Source: Annona cherimola (taxonomy: Eukaryota > Streptophyta > Magnoliopsida > Magnoliales > Annonaceae). Taken from it: DNA of 64,000 nucleotides. Position numbers and translations under genes: made by a program. Below the pieces are notes generated by a model. The model made no database searches and was not told the origin of the DNA. It worked only from the letters and a program-made list of their open reading frames with translations. Positions 32,117 through 43,429 of the stretch are shown here, piece by piece. The number at the start of each line of letters is the position of its first letter. Positions within the stretch are counted from its first letter, which is position 1. The stretch spans positions 58,271,174-58,335,173 of the forward strand of contig CM059975.1 in the NCBI GenBank assembly GCA_030490835.1, written 5' to 3'.

Positions 32117-35100
32117 CTAATTTAACTCAATCATCCCCATATCACTTCTAATTTTGTAAAATGATTCCTTTGCTAAAGGTTTGGTGAATATATCAGTAAT
32201 TTGATCCTCGGTTTTGACATATTCCAAACAAACATCATGATTTTCAACATGTTCTCAAATGAAATTATGTCTTACATCTATATGTTTGGTTCTCGAATGT
32301 AATACTGGATTTTTAGTTTAAAAAATTGCACTTGTATTATCATATTTAATTGGAATATTATAATAATCAATGTCATAATCTTTTAATTGTCGTTTCATCC
32401 AAAGTAGTTGGGCACAACAGCTTCGGGCGACTATATATTCGGCTTTCGCCGTAGATAGAGCAACACTAGTTTGTTTCCTTGAATACCATGAAACCAACAT
32501 ATTTCTAAGGAATTGACATGTTCCACTAGTACTCTTCCTATCTACTTTGTAACCGGCAAAAACAGCATCCGAGTAGCCGATTAGATCAAAATTTGACCCC
32601 TTTGGATACCAAAGACCAAGATTAGTGGTATTTATCAAATATTTAAAAAAAAATTTTACAGCCAATAAATGTGATTTTTTAGGACATGCTTAGAATCTAG
32701 AATGCATACAAATACTGAAAAAAATATCCGGTCTAGTAGCAGTTAAATACAACAATAATCCTATCATACTTTTATAAAGCTTTTGATCGATACATTTACC
32801 ATTTTCACCCGTGTCGATCTTGATTGTTGAACTCATCGGAGTATTTGCTCCTTTGCTAGTTGCATTCCAAATTTCTTTAGTATTTCTTTGATGTACTTGG
32901 ACTGATTTATGAATATTCCTTCAGCTTGTTGGTTGATTTGCAGTCTAAGGAAGAAATTTAATTCTCCCATCATGCTCATCTCGAATTCGCTCTGCATAAT
33001 CTTAGAAAATTCTTTGCACAGGGTTTCATCAGTAGCTCCAAATATTATATCATCTGCATAAATTTTCACAATTAAAATATTTTTTCTTTTATACTTGATG
33101 AATAGTGTAGTATCAACCTTTCCTCGTTAAAATTCATGATCAATCAAAAATTTGTTCAACCTTTCATACCAAGCTCATGGGGCTTGTTTTAGTCCGTATA
33201 ATGCTTTGTTTAGTTTATAAACATATTTTGATTGATTCTTTTCTTCAAATCTAGAGGGTTGTTCAACATATACTTCTTTATTCAAGTATCCATTCAAAAA
33301 TGCACTTTTCACATCCATTTGAAACAATTTGCAATCCATGTGAGAAGCAAATGCTAGTAAGATGTGTATGGCTTCTAATCTAGCCACGGGTGCATATGAT
33401 TCTTCAAAATCAATCCCTTCTTCTTGGGAATACCCTTTGGCTACTAATCTAGCTTTGTTTCTTATTACAAGTCCGCTTTCGTCCAATTTGCTCCTAAATA
33501 CCCATTTGGTACCAATAATGGTGCAATCATTTGGTCTAGGAACTAGATGTCATACATTATTTCTTTCAAATTGATTTAGCTCTTCTTGCATTGCAGTAAC
33601 CCAGTTTTCATCATCAAGAGCCTGATCAATAGTTGTTGGTTCGATTTTTGACACAAAAGCATATTGTCCACAAATGTTTTGTTTTGACCTTCTAGTCTTT
33701 ACTCCTTCATAGATATCGCCAATGACTTGCTCAATTGGATAGACATTTTTGAATTTCAAATCAGTTGGAGGTTTATAGGAGTCATTACCTTCACTTACCT
33801 CTTCCTCCATGGGATTTTCTAGCTTGAGCTTAGTTTCTTTTTGTTGTTCTTGTTGTTTTACTTTTGTATCATCTGCATCACTTAATTCATCTTTCTTTCT
33901 CGGCGTTTGGTTAAATTTATCAAAAACAACATGTATTGATTCTTCTACTATTTGATTTCTTTTGTTGAAAATCTTATATGCTTTGCTATTTGATGAATAA
34001 CCAAGGAAAATAGCTACATCACTTTTGGCATCTAATTTTTCCAAATTTATTTTTCCATTATTTAACACATAACAAGTACATCCAAAAGTATGGAAATATG
34101 ATATGTTCGGTTTTCTGCCTTTCCAAAGTTCATATGGTGTCTTTTTCAATATTGCTCTAATGATAACTCAGTTTAATACATGATAAGCTGTACTTACAGC
34201 TTCGCCCCAAAATCTTTTGGACAATTTACTCTCATTTAGCATAGTTCTAGCCATTTCTTATATTGTCCGGTTTTTCCTTTTAACAACTCCGTTTTGTTGA
34301 GGAGTTCTTGGTGCAGAAAATGTATGGTAAATTCCTTTTGCATTGCAAAATTCTATGAATCGACTATTTTCAAATTCACCACCATGATCACTTCTGATGG
34401 AAATAATTGAGCTTTGTTTTTCATTTTGCACCAAATTTGAAAACGTGACAAACATAGAAAATGCTTCATCTTTGCTAGCTAAGAGTATAATCCAAGTAAA
34501 TTTTGAAAAATCATCAATAATTACATACACGTACTTTTTCCCACCAAGAGTTAAAATATCTGAAGGTCCATAAAGATCCATATGTAACAATTCAAGTGGT
34601 CTAGTTGTTGAAATTTCCTTTTTGGTGAAAAATGGCATTTTGGGTTGTTTAGATAGTTGACAAGCTTTGCAAATCTTATCCTTGTCATATTTGAGCTTTG
34701 GTAACCCTTGTACTAGATTCTTTTTCCACAATGTTTTAATATTTGACATATTTATATGTCCAAACCTTGTATGTCATATCCATGGATCATTTTCTATGGC
34801 TATTAGACATTTTTCCTCTAGTTCATCAAGGCAAACCAAATATATATTTCCATGTCTTTTGCCACTAAATATTATGTGTTCATCATCAAAAACATTGCAT
34901 ATAGAGGATTCAAATACAACTTTATATCCTTTATCACATAGTTGACTAATACTCATTATGTTGTGTTTGAGTCCTTCAATAAATAGTACATCCTCAATAC
35001 ATGCATTTGAAGCATTTGAAATGCCATAAACATTTCCTTTACCTTTTATTTTACCTTTTTTCATTATTTTCAAAGGCTACTGTTCCTTCATTGCATGGGT

Positions 35101-35206
35101 TGATCTTATGGAACAGTCTTTTTTCTCCTGTCATATGTCTTGAGCAGCCACTATCCATAAACCATATGTTATTGGCCTTAGCTCTAAGACAAACCTGTAA
35201 AAATTA
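32117..35206 (-). pseudogene. pol: pol of element C, heavily broken
   Basis: Protease motif near 35140-35160, pre-integrase HINMSNIKTLW near 34740, integrase MDLYGPSD near 34580 and NGVVKRKNRT near 34270, [13 protein letters not shown] near 33310 and YADDIIFG at 33049-33060 (Val to Ala in the YVDD box), RNase H SDAVFAGYK near 32550 (second Asp of DADF lost), RTKHIDVRH near 32290. Stops near 34774, 34258, 33550 and 33175 and a frameshift near 32850. Several stops are Trp (TGG) to TGA or Arg/Gln changes, the G:C to A:T type. It cannot encode an active polyprotein. Confidence 0.92.
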
Positions 35207-35219
35207 AGTCAAGTGGAGC

Positions 35220-37042
35220 TCATCCTTTTGGTACCCATTTTACGGGTCCATTTGGGTTAGTTATGCACTGGAGTCTACGTTGATCTACCTTTGAAGCCAT
35301 AAATCTAATGCTTTTTGGCATCCAAACCAATTTTGCACCAAGGTTTTGTAATTTTCTCAATTTGCATTGATAAACCTTGTGTCCTGACTTGTTGCAAAAA
35401 TTACAAGCTCCCGGAAGTCTAGGAGTGGGAATCCATTTGGTAATTGGTTCCCTAGTTGGTCTTTTGGTCCAAACCACATGATTTATCTTGGGTTTAACAT
35501 GAATGGGTTTGGTTTTGTTCCTTGGAGCATTAGATTTTTCTTGCTCAAATGCGGTATACCCAAGTCCTTTCTTACAACTTTGGGTAGTCATTTTCAAAAA
35601 TATTTTCACACTTTCTCCTAGATTAGAAAACTTAGCAAGTGAATCATTTAATGATTCGTTTTCATTTTTGAGTTTCTCTAACTCATTTTCCAAGGTATTC
35701 TTTTCATTTTTCAATTTATCAATCTTTTCAGCAAGTTTACCGTTCACAATTATTACTGCATCACATTGGCTTTTCTTTATTGTAAACTTGTTTCCTAATT
35801 TCTTTATTTTCTCATATAATGAATCATAGGCTTGTTGGAGTTCTTCCAATTCAGCACATTTGAGGCATTCATTTGTAGAAGAGAAAATTGAAAAGGATTT
35901 TTGTTTGGAGGTTACCTCTTGACTACTTGTGCAGTTCGTTGAAGTAGCTCGATCCTCCAAGATTTTCGTTGCTACAAAACACATGTCGGAATTTTCAATG
36001 CAACAAATTCTTGCGCAATCCGCTTCACATTCTTCACTTGAAGAGCTGCATGTCGTAGATTTCTCTTCATTTACGTACATGCCTCTTCCTTTGTTTCTTT
36101 GAAATTTTCTGTTGTCGCCTCGATCTTTTCTTCGTTCCTTTGCTTTAGTTCCTTCGGGCGTTGGGCATTGGGCTTGCATGTGCCCCGAACCACCACACCG
36201 GTAACATTTTGTTGATTCTTTCTTTTCCTCTTTAGAATTTCTTTCTTTAAAATTTTTGAAATTTCTACCTTTCCTTACAAATTTTTTGAACCGTTTTGTA
36301 AGTAAGGCAATTTCATCGTCGTTTTGTGATGATGAGGTGGTGTCATCCGAGTCTTGTGCAGCTTTCAATGCAATGACTCTTTTGCCTTTGTGGTGATCTT
36401 CATTTCTTTTCTTGATTAGCTCATGTGACATCAACGAGCTAATAAGATCTTCCAACTTCAATGTATTTAGATCTTTGGCTTCTTCTATTGCCGTGATTTT
36501 TGGAGTCCATGATTCGGGTAACGCCCTTAGAATCTTCATGACCTGCTCAGATTCAGAAATTACTTTTCCAAGTCCTTTCAAGGCATTAGTAATTTTAGAG
36601 AATCTAGCAAATATTTTAGAAATATTTTCTGTTTCTAACATTCTAAAGCTTTCCAACTCTCCAATCAAAATATTTCTCCTTGTCCCTTGAACTTGAGACG
36701 TTCCTTCATAGATGAATGTTAATGTATCCCATATCTCTTTGGCAGTCAAACAAGAGGATACTCTATCATATTCGGAAGCTGTAAGAGCACAAAATAATGA
36801 ATTCATAGCCTTGGCGTTGCTCTTGACAATTTTTTCTTTCTCATCGGTCCATTTGGAAGCTCTTTCATCAATAGGAAAAGTCACACCATCTTGGATTGCA
36901 ATCCAAAAGTCCATATCTGTAGCATGATGAGTTGTTTCATACGTACCTTCCAATACCTAAAATTATTCCCATCAAACAATGGTGGCCTAGTAAAGGATTG
37001 ACCTTCGGCAAATGCGGGAACGGAAGTGGATTGGGATGCCAT
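35220..37042 (-). pseudogene. gag: gag of element C, one frameshift
   Basis: Starts MASQSTSVPAFAEGQS at 37042. A single-base deletion near 36923 (a G missing relative to B) shifts the frame. After it, 567 codons are open to the TGA at 35220. Knuckle 1 is CYRCGGSGHMQAQC near 36160-36210, followed by a coiled-coil-like Lys/Glu/Asn segment near 35640-35760 and knuckle 2 CNFCNKSGHKVYQC near 35360-35410. It is the best preserved gag in the window and ends GPVKWVPKG-stop, with pol in the +1 frame. Confidence 0.92.
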
Positions 37043-37077
37043 ACCAAAAGATCTCTTTGGTAAAAACTCAAAGACCT

Positions 37078-37089
37078 GCTCTGATACTA
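37078..37089 (-). other. Primer binding site of element C
   Basis: TAGTATCAGAGC on the minus strand, 2 bp inside the 5' LTR. One change from TGGTATCAGAGC. Confidence 0.82.
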
Positions 37090-37091
37090 CT

Positions 37092-39003
37092 TGTTGGTCT
37101 TGGATTGATGGCAATTACTCAAGAGGGGAGGGGTGAATTGGGTAATTAAAATCTTAAACTTTAATTAGAAACTTTTGCCCCGGTTTAATTTAATCCCCTT
37201 TGATAAGATAAATGGAAAGCAGTGAGATAATGAAAGCAGAAATGAAAAGCAATAGACACGATTTATAGTGGTTCGGGCAACCTTTCCTACTCCACTCTTC
37301 CAAGCTCACACTCCCTTATGACTTGGGACCCACTATGTATTCCGCGAATACAACTAGAGCCTCCGCTCTCTTCTAGATTCTAGCTCTAGGGGGCGTGTAC
37401 AACAAGCAGCACAAGTAGGTGACGAGTTCTACTCCAATCACAACCCTACTTTGCTATAACTTTGTTTGAAACACCAAACTCAAACCAAGCACTAAAAACT
37501 GAATATCAAAATGAAATGAAAGAAATCTACACTTTACAGATTTGTGTAGCACGTTTCAGCTGGATGAAGAATTTGTAAAAGCAACGAATCGTTTTACGTT
37601 GAAGCAAACTGCAACTTTGAAGCTTGTTCTTCCTTTGAAAGTGTATAGATCACTCAATTGTAGAGAAAAGTGGATTGAAACTCTTAGTAGCACTTCTTTC
37701 CTCTTTTTCAGCTCTTACTTGTATGTTTCCACGTTTGCTTGAGTGTCTATATATAGAAGAGGGAGAATTTTGAATGTTATGGAGTTGGTTGGCGCTTAAT
37801 AAATGTTCCAACATTCAAAATTTCGAACGTTATTTCTCCAAGTCGCAGGTGGAGTCGACTTCGTGTGCGACTTCGCCCAAGTCGCATGCTGGAGTCGACT
37901 TCGGGTGCGACTTCGGCTGTGCTCAGCTTGTTCAAGTTCTTCCTCAGGTTGACTTGGCCTTAGACTTGGCCCAAGTCGCAGGTGGAGTCAACTTCGGGTG
38001 CGACTTCGGCTATTCAATCTTCCAAATCTGTCTTTTGAGTCGACTTTGTCTGGGACTTGACCCAAGTCGATCTTGTAGTCGACTTCGTTTGTGACTTAGC
38101 TTTTCTCTCTTGCCAAGTCTGCTTAATCTTTTTTCTCTTGCTTGCTTAACTTCTTCTTCATAAGTGTTCTTCTTTTGATTTTCATACTTGGAGTTCATTT
38201 GTATAAAAGTTCTTTAGCTTTATGTCTAGAGAGCTTGAAAAGCTTGAATCTTTATATTCATGAACAAGTCCAATATATATATATATATTTTGATTAGAAT
38301 GGTTGAATTCATGTATCTTGCTTGCTTTGGACTTGGATTAATCTTCATATGTTCTAAGTCGACTTGGTCTTCAACTTGAGTCAAGTCTATCTTGAAGTCG
38401 ACTTATTCCCCGACTTGACTCCTGAAATTTCTGTCCTGTCTGATTGAAGTCGATGCTGGAGTTGACTTGGCCTGCGACTTCACCCAAGTCGCAAGTGGAG
38501 TCGACTTCATGTGCGACTTCGGTAGCTTTGCCACCCAATTTCAACTCTGGAAGGAAAGTGTCGCTTAAAGTCGATACTGGAGTCGACTTGGTCTGCGACT
38601 TCACCCAAGTCGCAAGTGGAGTCGACTTCGTATGAGACTTCCTTCTTTAAGTTCAGTGCTGGACATCTGAAGTCGATGCTGGAGTCAACTTGGCCTGCGA
38701 CTTCGCCCAAGTCGCAGGTGAAGTCGACTTTGTCTGCAACTTCGAGAATTCTTGCTCCCAATTTCAACGCTGGACAGAGGATGACTTTTGAAGTCGAAGA
38801 TGGAGTCAACTTAGGGAATCGACTTGGCCTAAGTCGAGGCCTGGGTCGACGTGGTTTGCGACTTGACTTGTTATATTTTATATTTTTCATTTAAACATTG
38901 CACAAAATATATTAGTAGCTAAAACTTACTCAAATTGTGTTGTTAATCATCAAAACACATGCTTTGGATATTTTGCATTTAATTTCAACAATTATTTTCA
39001 ACA
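37092..39003 (-). repeat. Element C 5' LTR
   Basis: 1912 bp. TATATATAG lies at 37748-37755, with dyad modules at 37840-38860 (for example an exact one at 37840-37873). Plus-strand ends are TGTTGGTCTT and TTTTCAACA. The outer end has lost one base of the CCAACA terminus by substitution. Confidence 0.92.
37748..37755 (-). promoter_or_regulatory. TATA box, element C 5' LTR
   Basis: CTATATATAG palindromic TATA between the module cluster (upstream in element sense) and the gag side. It is conserved in the 3' LTR near 28073. Confidence 0.7.
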
Positions 39004-39266
39004 TGTATGTCTGGAATGGCAATGTCATGATTAGGTCAAGAGGGCCTATGATGAATAACAACATGTTGAAATGGTTTAAAGGATATGTACAAGTGTATCA
39101 TTGCTTATGTTATAAATGCAATGATCATGAATGAAGAAATGAAACAAAATTTGGACGAGTTCCAATTAAAATCCCGCCGCGTGATCAAGGCAACAATCCT
39201 GATTCACATTTACCAATCTATAAGATCTTGAGGTAAGGAAGTGACGTCTCGGTCTGGGGCATTACA

Positions 39267-39800
39267 TGAGATATTATGTCGAGAAATGACACGCTGATTG
39301 ATAGGTTCTTGAGTGTTGAAATAAATTTCTCGAACTACTTTGGAAGTTTTGCCTGTCTTTGCCTCTGACGGAAGGGAATAGGAGGCTTGTAAGGAGGTGG
39401 TGAGACATACAGCTTCTCCACCACTGGTTGGAGTTGTGGCTCCTCTTCTTGCTTCTGTTCCTGCTCAGCCTCCTTTTCAGTGTCAATATTATGTGGTTGA
39501 GATGGGTTGAGCTGCTTTGCACTCCGCAAGGTAACTGCCTGCACTTGTTCCCTAAGGTTTACTTCTGGTTGGCTAGGGAGTTTGCCCTGGTCTCTATGGG
39601 ATGAGGTAGTGGCATGTTGGGCAATTTGATTTTCAAGCAATTTAATATGGGTTTTCTTTTGGCTCATTTCTTCAAGTAGTTTTTCAATCAAGGGATCAGA
39701 GGATGGTGCTTGAGGTGGTGCAGGTAGCGTGGGCTGAGTTTGGTATGAGGGAGGTTCAGTGGTCTTCTTAGAAAACCAGGTGGCTTATTATTTTGAGCAT
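39267..39800 (-). pseudogene. gypsy gag C-terminal fragment
   Basis: The minus frame carries NNKPPGF, a Pro/Gln-rich stretch, EKLLEEMSQKKTHIKLLENQ and NLREQVQAVTLRSAKQL. The latter is, as I recall, a hallmark of Athila-like gag-pol just before protease. Frameshifts near 39690 and 39335. It continues into 22443-21977 once the long solo LTR is removed. Upstream (above about 39800) similarity fades, so the 5' half of gag is missing. Confidence 0.78.
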
Positions 39801-39966
39801 AGTTGTATATGACACTAATATATATATGCATCACAGAGAGGACTTTGGGGTAGACATTTTTGCAATTACAGAGCACTACATCAGACTCATGTTGGTCAAA
39901 TATAGTAAGGTACCAATTACAATTATTAGTAAATTAGTACTTATCATACTACGGACATGTATAATT

Positions 39967-41668
39967 TGTTGGTCCCGAGTTTATGGCAACAACCCAAGAA
40001 GGGATTGGTGAATTGCATATTTTAAAATTTTACTTAAATAGAAACTTTTCCACTTTTTAGTTTTAATCCCCTTAATGAAACAAGCAGAGAGTATGGAGAG
40101 AAATAAAGCAATAAAAAGCAGTTGAGCAAGCCATAACAATACACACAGTTTTATAATGGTTCGGGCAACCTTCCCTACTCCACTCTTCCAAGCTTACACC
40201 CGTTGTGACTTGGGTTCCACTATTGGATTATCAAATACAACTAGAGCAGCAGCTCTCTTCTAGATTTCAGCTCTAAGGGGCTTGCACAAATACAACACAA
40301 GTAGATGACGAGTCACACTCAAGTCACAACACTACTTTGTCTTCACTTGGTTTCGATTTTCAATATCAAACCAAGTGATAAATGCCAATACTATATTAAA
40401 CAAAAAAACCACACTTTACAAGTTTGTTTAGGCAGTTTTCAGCTCATGGAAGAACTTATTGAAAGAATGAAATGATCAGCAATGACGCTTTCAGCAAGTT
40501 GGAGCAAAGTTCTTCACTTGAAGTTGGTGTAGATCACTTTAATGCTAGCGAGAGTGGAAGGTAAACTGAATGAATGCTTCTCTACCCTCTAGCTCATCCT
40601 CTTTAATGCTCTTTTATAATAGTGGAGTAAATTCGAATGTTTGGTGGTAGGTGGCGCACATTTAATGCGCCAACGTTCGAATTTTTCCAACCGTTGCGAA
40701 CCAAGTCGCATGTAGAGTCGACTTTGGATGCGACTTCACCCAAGTCGCAGACTGAAGTCGACTTTAGGTGCGACTTCACTCTTCAGCGTTTACTTCAAGT
40801 TCCATCTCAGGTCGACTTGGTCTTGCACCTAACCTAAGTCGCAGGTGGAGTCGACTTCGAGTGCGACTTCACCATCTATGTGCATATATTGGAACTTGGG
40901 TATCTTGAAAGTAATCCTTGATGCTTCGTTTTCCTCTCATATCTTGTTCTTCAATTTATATCCTTGATTTTCAATGTTTGATCTTGAGACTTAGCATCTA
41001 CTTCTCCTCTTGAGCAGTTTATCCTTGTGGCATTAATCTAAAATGATTTTCCTTTCTTGAATTTAAGGTCCAAAGATATAGTTCATAGTTTTCCCTTTAA
41101 TAATATTCCATCTTGAATGATTCTTTCATGGTCATTTTCTTGCTTGAGTTGTCTTGGTCTTCAGCTTGACTCAAGTAGCATGCTTGGGTCGACTTGAGGT
41201 TCAACGTCACTCAAGTCGTATTGAAGAGTTGACTTGGGAATGCGACTTCACCCTAGTCACAGGTGGAGTTGACTTCGACTGTGACTTCACCTGTCTCCGA
41301 GCCCAAATTCAGCGTTGGAAGGTTTTGATCTTCTGAAGTCAATTGTTGAGTCGACTTGGGTCTGCGACTTCACCTAAGTCATAGATGGAGTCGACTTCGA
41401 TTGCGACTTCATCTGTCTTTGTGCCCAAATTCAGCATTGAAAGGTTTTGATCTTCTAAAGTCGATCTTGGGGTCGATTTGGGAATCGACTTCACCTAAGT
41501 CAATGGCTAAGTCGACTTGGGATTGCGGCTTGGTCTGCTATGTTCTGAAACTTAAGTTTTTATCCTTTAACAAAGCTTAGCAAACCACAATAGTGCCCAA
41601 AACATTCTCAAATTGAGTTGTTAATCATCAAAACATGGATTGTGCTTAATTTGCCTTTAATTCCAACA
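39967..41668 (-). mobile_element. Element D: solo Sirevirus LTR
   Basis: TGTTGGTCCC to AATTCCAACA on plus, 1702 bp, with TSD taatt on both sides (39962-39966, 41669-41673). It has no internal region. TATAAAAG (minus) is near 40612-40619. U3 modules include an exact 34-bp one at 40703-40736 and others near 40743, 40836 and 41200-41520. It is a diverged relative of the element C LTR. Confidence 0.92.
40703..41525. promoter_or_regulatory. U3 dyad-module clusters, solo LTR D
   Basis: 40703-40736 reads AAGTCGCA, 6 bp, GTCGAC, 6 bp, TGCGACTT. Similar units start near 40743 and 40836. A second cluster at about 41180-41525 is more mutated. The two-cluster layout matches B and C. Confidence 0.75.
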
Positions 41669-42242
41669 TAATTAAACTATAATGTCTTGTATTGTTATAC
41701 AATAAATTAGTAATTAGCATACTACAAACATGTATAATTAAACTATAATGTCTTGTATTTATGTATAACAATATGTTGCATACAGTTATCACAACCTATT
41801 ATAAAAGGTATATTAATGTGAAATACTTACCAACTAGTACGATATACTTGCACATGATAATATCGACATCACAAGGAAGTGGTTCGAAAAGGAATGATAT
41901 AGTTCCAACTTGAAGATGTCTCTATGTTATATGTACAAATTTATACAGGTGTAATGGGTAACTTCTGAATAAGGTGTAATATGTTTCATCTGTATCACCT
42001 TTTTTGAATTTTAGCCACCAAACTGATAATGGCTATATTTTGTCTTTCACTTTCTGGACTAAATACAAAGTTTTAAGATTTCATGGAATGTGAATTTTCT
42101 TCAAATTTAATTAAACTATAATGGACAATATTATTACTGAACTAATGGATAATTTACACAAACTAATGTGGAGAAAATAATGACATTGTAGTATAGCTAT
42201 GCATATCACAAAATTAAATAGAGTTTGTATTGTTCTTTACTA
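41669..42242. other. AT-rich, no gene seen
   Basis: No supported ORF. The first about 90 bp repeat sequence that also flanks solo LTR D on the left: the ACATGTATAATT phrase occurs at 39955 and 41729, and AAACTATAATGTC at 41673 and 41740. A short tandem duplication existed before D inserted. Confidence 0.5.
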
Positions 42243-42904
42243 TAAGGGTGCAACTTGGGTAGGGTACACATGGGTATCCACCGACCCAACCCTTAATATA
42301 AAATATTACCCATGAGTATGATAGGGTTTAAATTATTATCCGCCCCTCAAATAGGGTACGGGTAGGATAGATATGTTGGATACCCAAAACCAACCCATAC
42401 AGGTAATTATATATATTATATGATATATTATATAGTATGTGTTGTTTTTTATTTGTGACGTCTTGTGTATAAACTCATTTTCATCAATCTTGCGCCTAGT
42501 TTGTGGAGTTGTGTCTTATAAAGTAAGAAACTAGTTGGGTTTGATGTCTTTGGCTTCCGAAATCCTTTTATAAATAAACTTGTAAATTGTGATTATAATA
42601 TATTAATTATTTTAATGAGTGGGTTGTGACAATTTATACTTTATAATTTTTTATATAATAATGTAAACAATAACATATGTACTTGTGATTTTAAAATATA
42701 ATATTTTTTAAGAAAATATTATATTTAAGTATTAAAGGAACCAATTTGGAACCAAAACCGGAACCGACCCTATGGGTAATGGGTAGGGTAGGGTATAATA
42801 GGAACCGAGCCGACAAATGGGTAAGGTAGGGTAAGTTTTTTGCAAATAGGGTATGGGTAGGGTAGACCACTACTCGAACCGAACCGATCCGAGTTGCACC
42901 CCTA
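42243..42904. mobile_element. hAT-like MITE
   Basis: About 660 bp, non-coding, with inverted ends (left AAGGGTGCAACTTGG, right CCGAGTTGCACCCCT) and sub-terminal GGGTAGGGTA / ACCGAACCGA repeats on each side, the usual look of plant hAT-type MITEs. No clear 8-bp TSD can be read. No transposase. Confidence 0.72.
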
Positions 42905-43429
42905 CTTACATCATGAAGTATATAGTAAAGTCAAAAAATATGTAATTACACAATGATCAGTTTTCTAAGATCAATATATACATTTTCAGACAATATAATC
43001 TATCCGAAGGTCAATCTATTTACTCTTTAGAGATGAATATTGTCAATGTGGGTGGTGTCCAAAAAATTGCTAACTCACCCATGTGGATCTCTACATACAA
43101 GTTCATGTTGACATCTCATACCAAAAAAAGGAAGTCAACTCATACTAAATCACATTGGCCACAAAAAATTCAATGCCTGATTATCGTCACCGTTTGCTTG
43201 TGTTTGATGCTTTCATTGTATCAAGTTGTACAGTCTTTCCTTTATCATTCAAGTCATGACTAAAATGAAAGATGCAAACTAGCGATGCTATTGACCTATT
43301 TTCCCCTGCATTGCCATCAAATGTTGCAATGTTATGTGCATCTATCCTTCAAACTTTGAAGCAATTTAAGTTAAACAGGATACTTACTAATCTATATTTT
43401 GAATTGCTTTCACCGATAAACATAAACAT

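Larger units (their letters stand above)
31548..32197. repeat. 331-bp tandem duplication spanning the pol end and array, element C
   Basis: The GACCGAGAGAAAATG start recurs at 31548 and 31879. Each copy holds part of the GA-rich leader, a GTCGAC array and the last roughly 20 codons of pol. The copies differ by substitutions and small indels. Confidence 0.85.
27367..39003 (-). mobile_element. Element C: Sirevirus-type copia retrotransposon, minus strand
   Basis: An 11.6-kb element inside the long solo LTR, read right to left: 5' LTR 37092-39003, PBS, gag, pol, duplicated GTCGAC arrays, ORF3, two polypurine tracts, 3' LTR 27367-29344. It is close to element B in gag, pol and ORF3. A clear TSD is not visible (tataa on the left, tgtat on the right). 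LTR differences and many pol stops make it older than B. Confidence 0.93.
22449..39266 (+). mobile_element. Long chromovirus-like solo LTR, split by element C
   Basis: It starts TGTGGAACCC and ends GGGGCATTACA, with the 5-bp TSD tgaga at 22444-22448 and 39267-39271. Without element C (27367-39003) it is about 5.2 kb, with no internal coding region and no second LTR, so it is a solo LTR. Its length, the ends and the 'cactcacgttttgttttcc' stretch near 27147 resemble LTRs of the Tekay-type chromoviruses, from memory. Two minus-strand relatives lie at 55919-57370 and 59461-64000. It carries two hairpin repeat arrays. Confidence 0.82.

Noticed and set aside
27362..39008. TSD for element C
   Set aside because: Flanking 5-mers (tataa and tgtat) differ at several positions. 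Mutation or a misjudged outer end is possible, so no TSD is claimed.
43033..43263. 76-codon plus-strand ORF with a hydrophobic stretch
   Set aside because: It has no context or similarity and lies antisense next to the Ulp1-like pseudogene.
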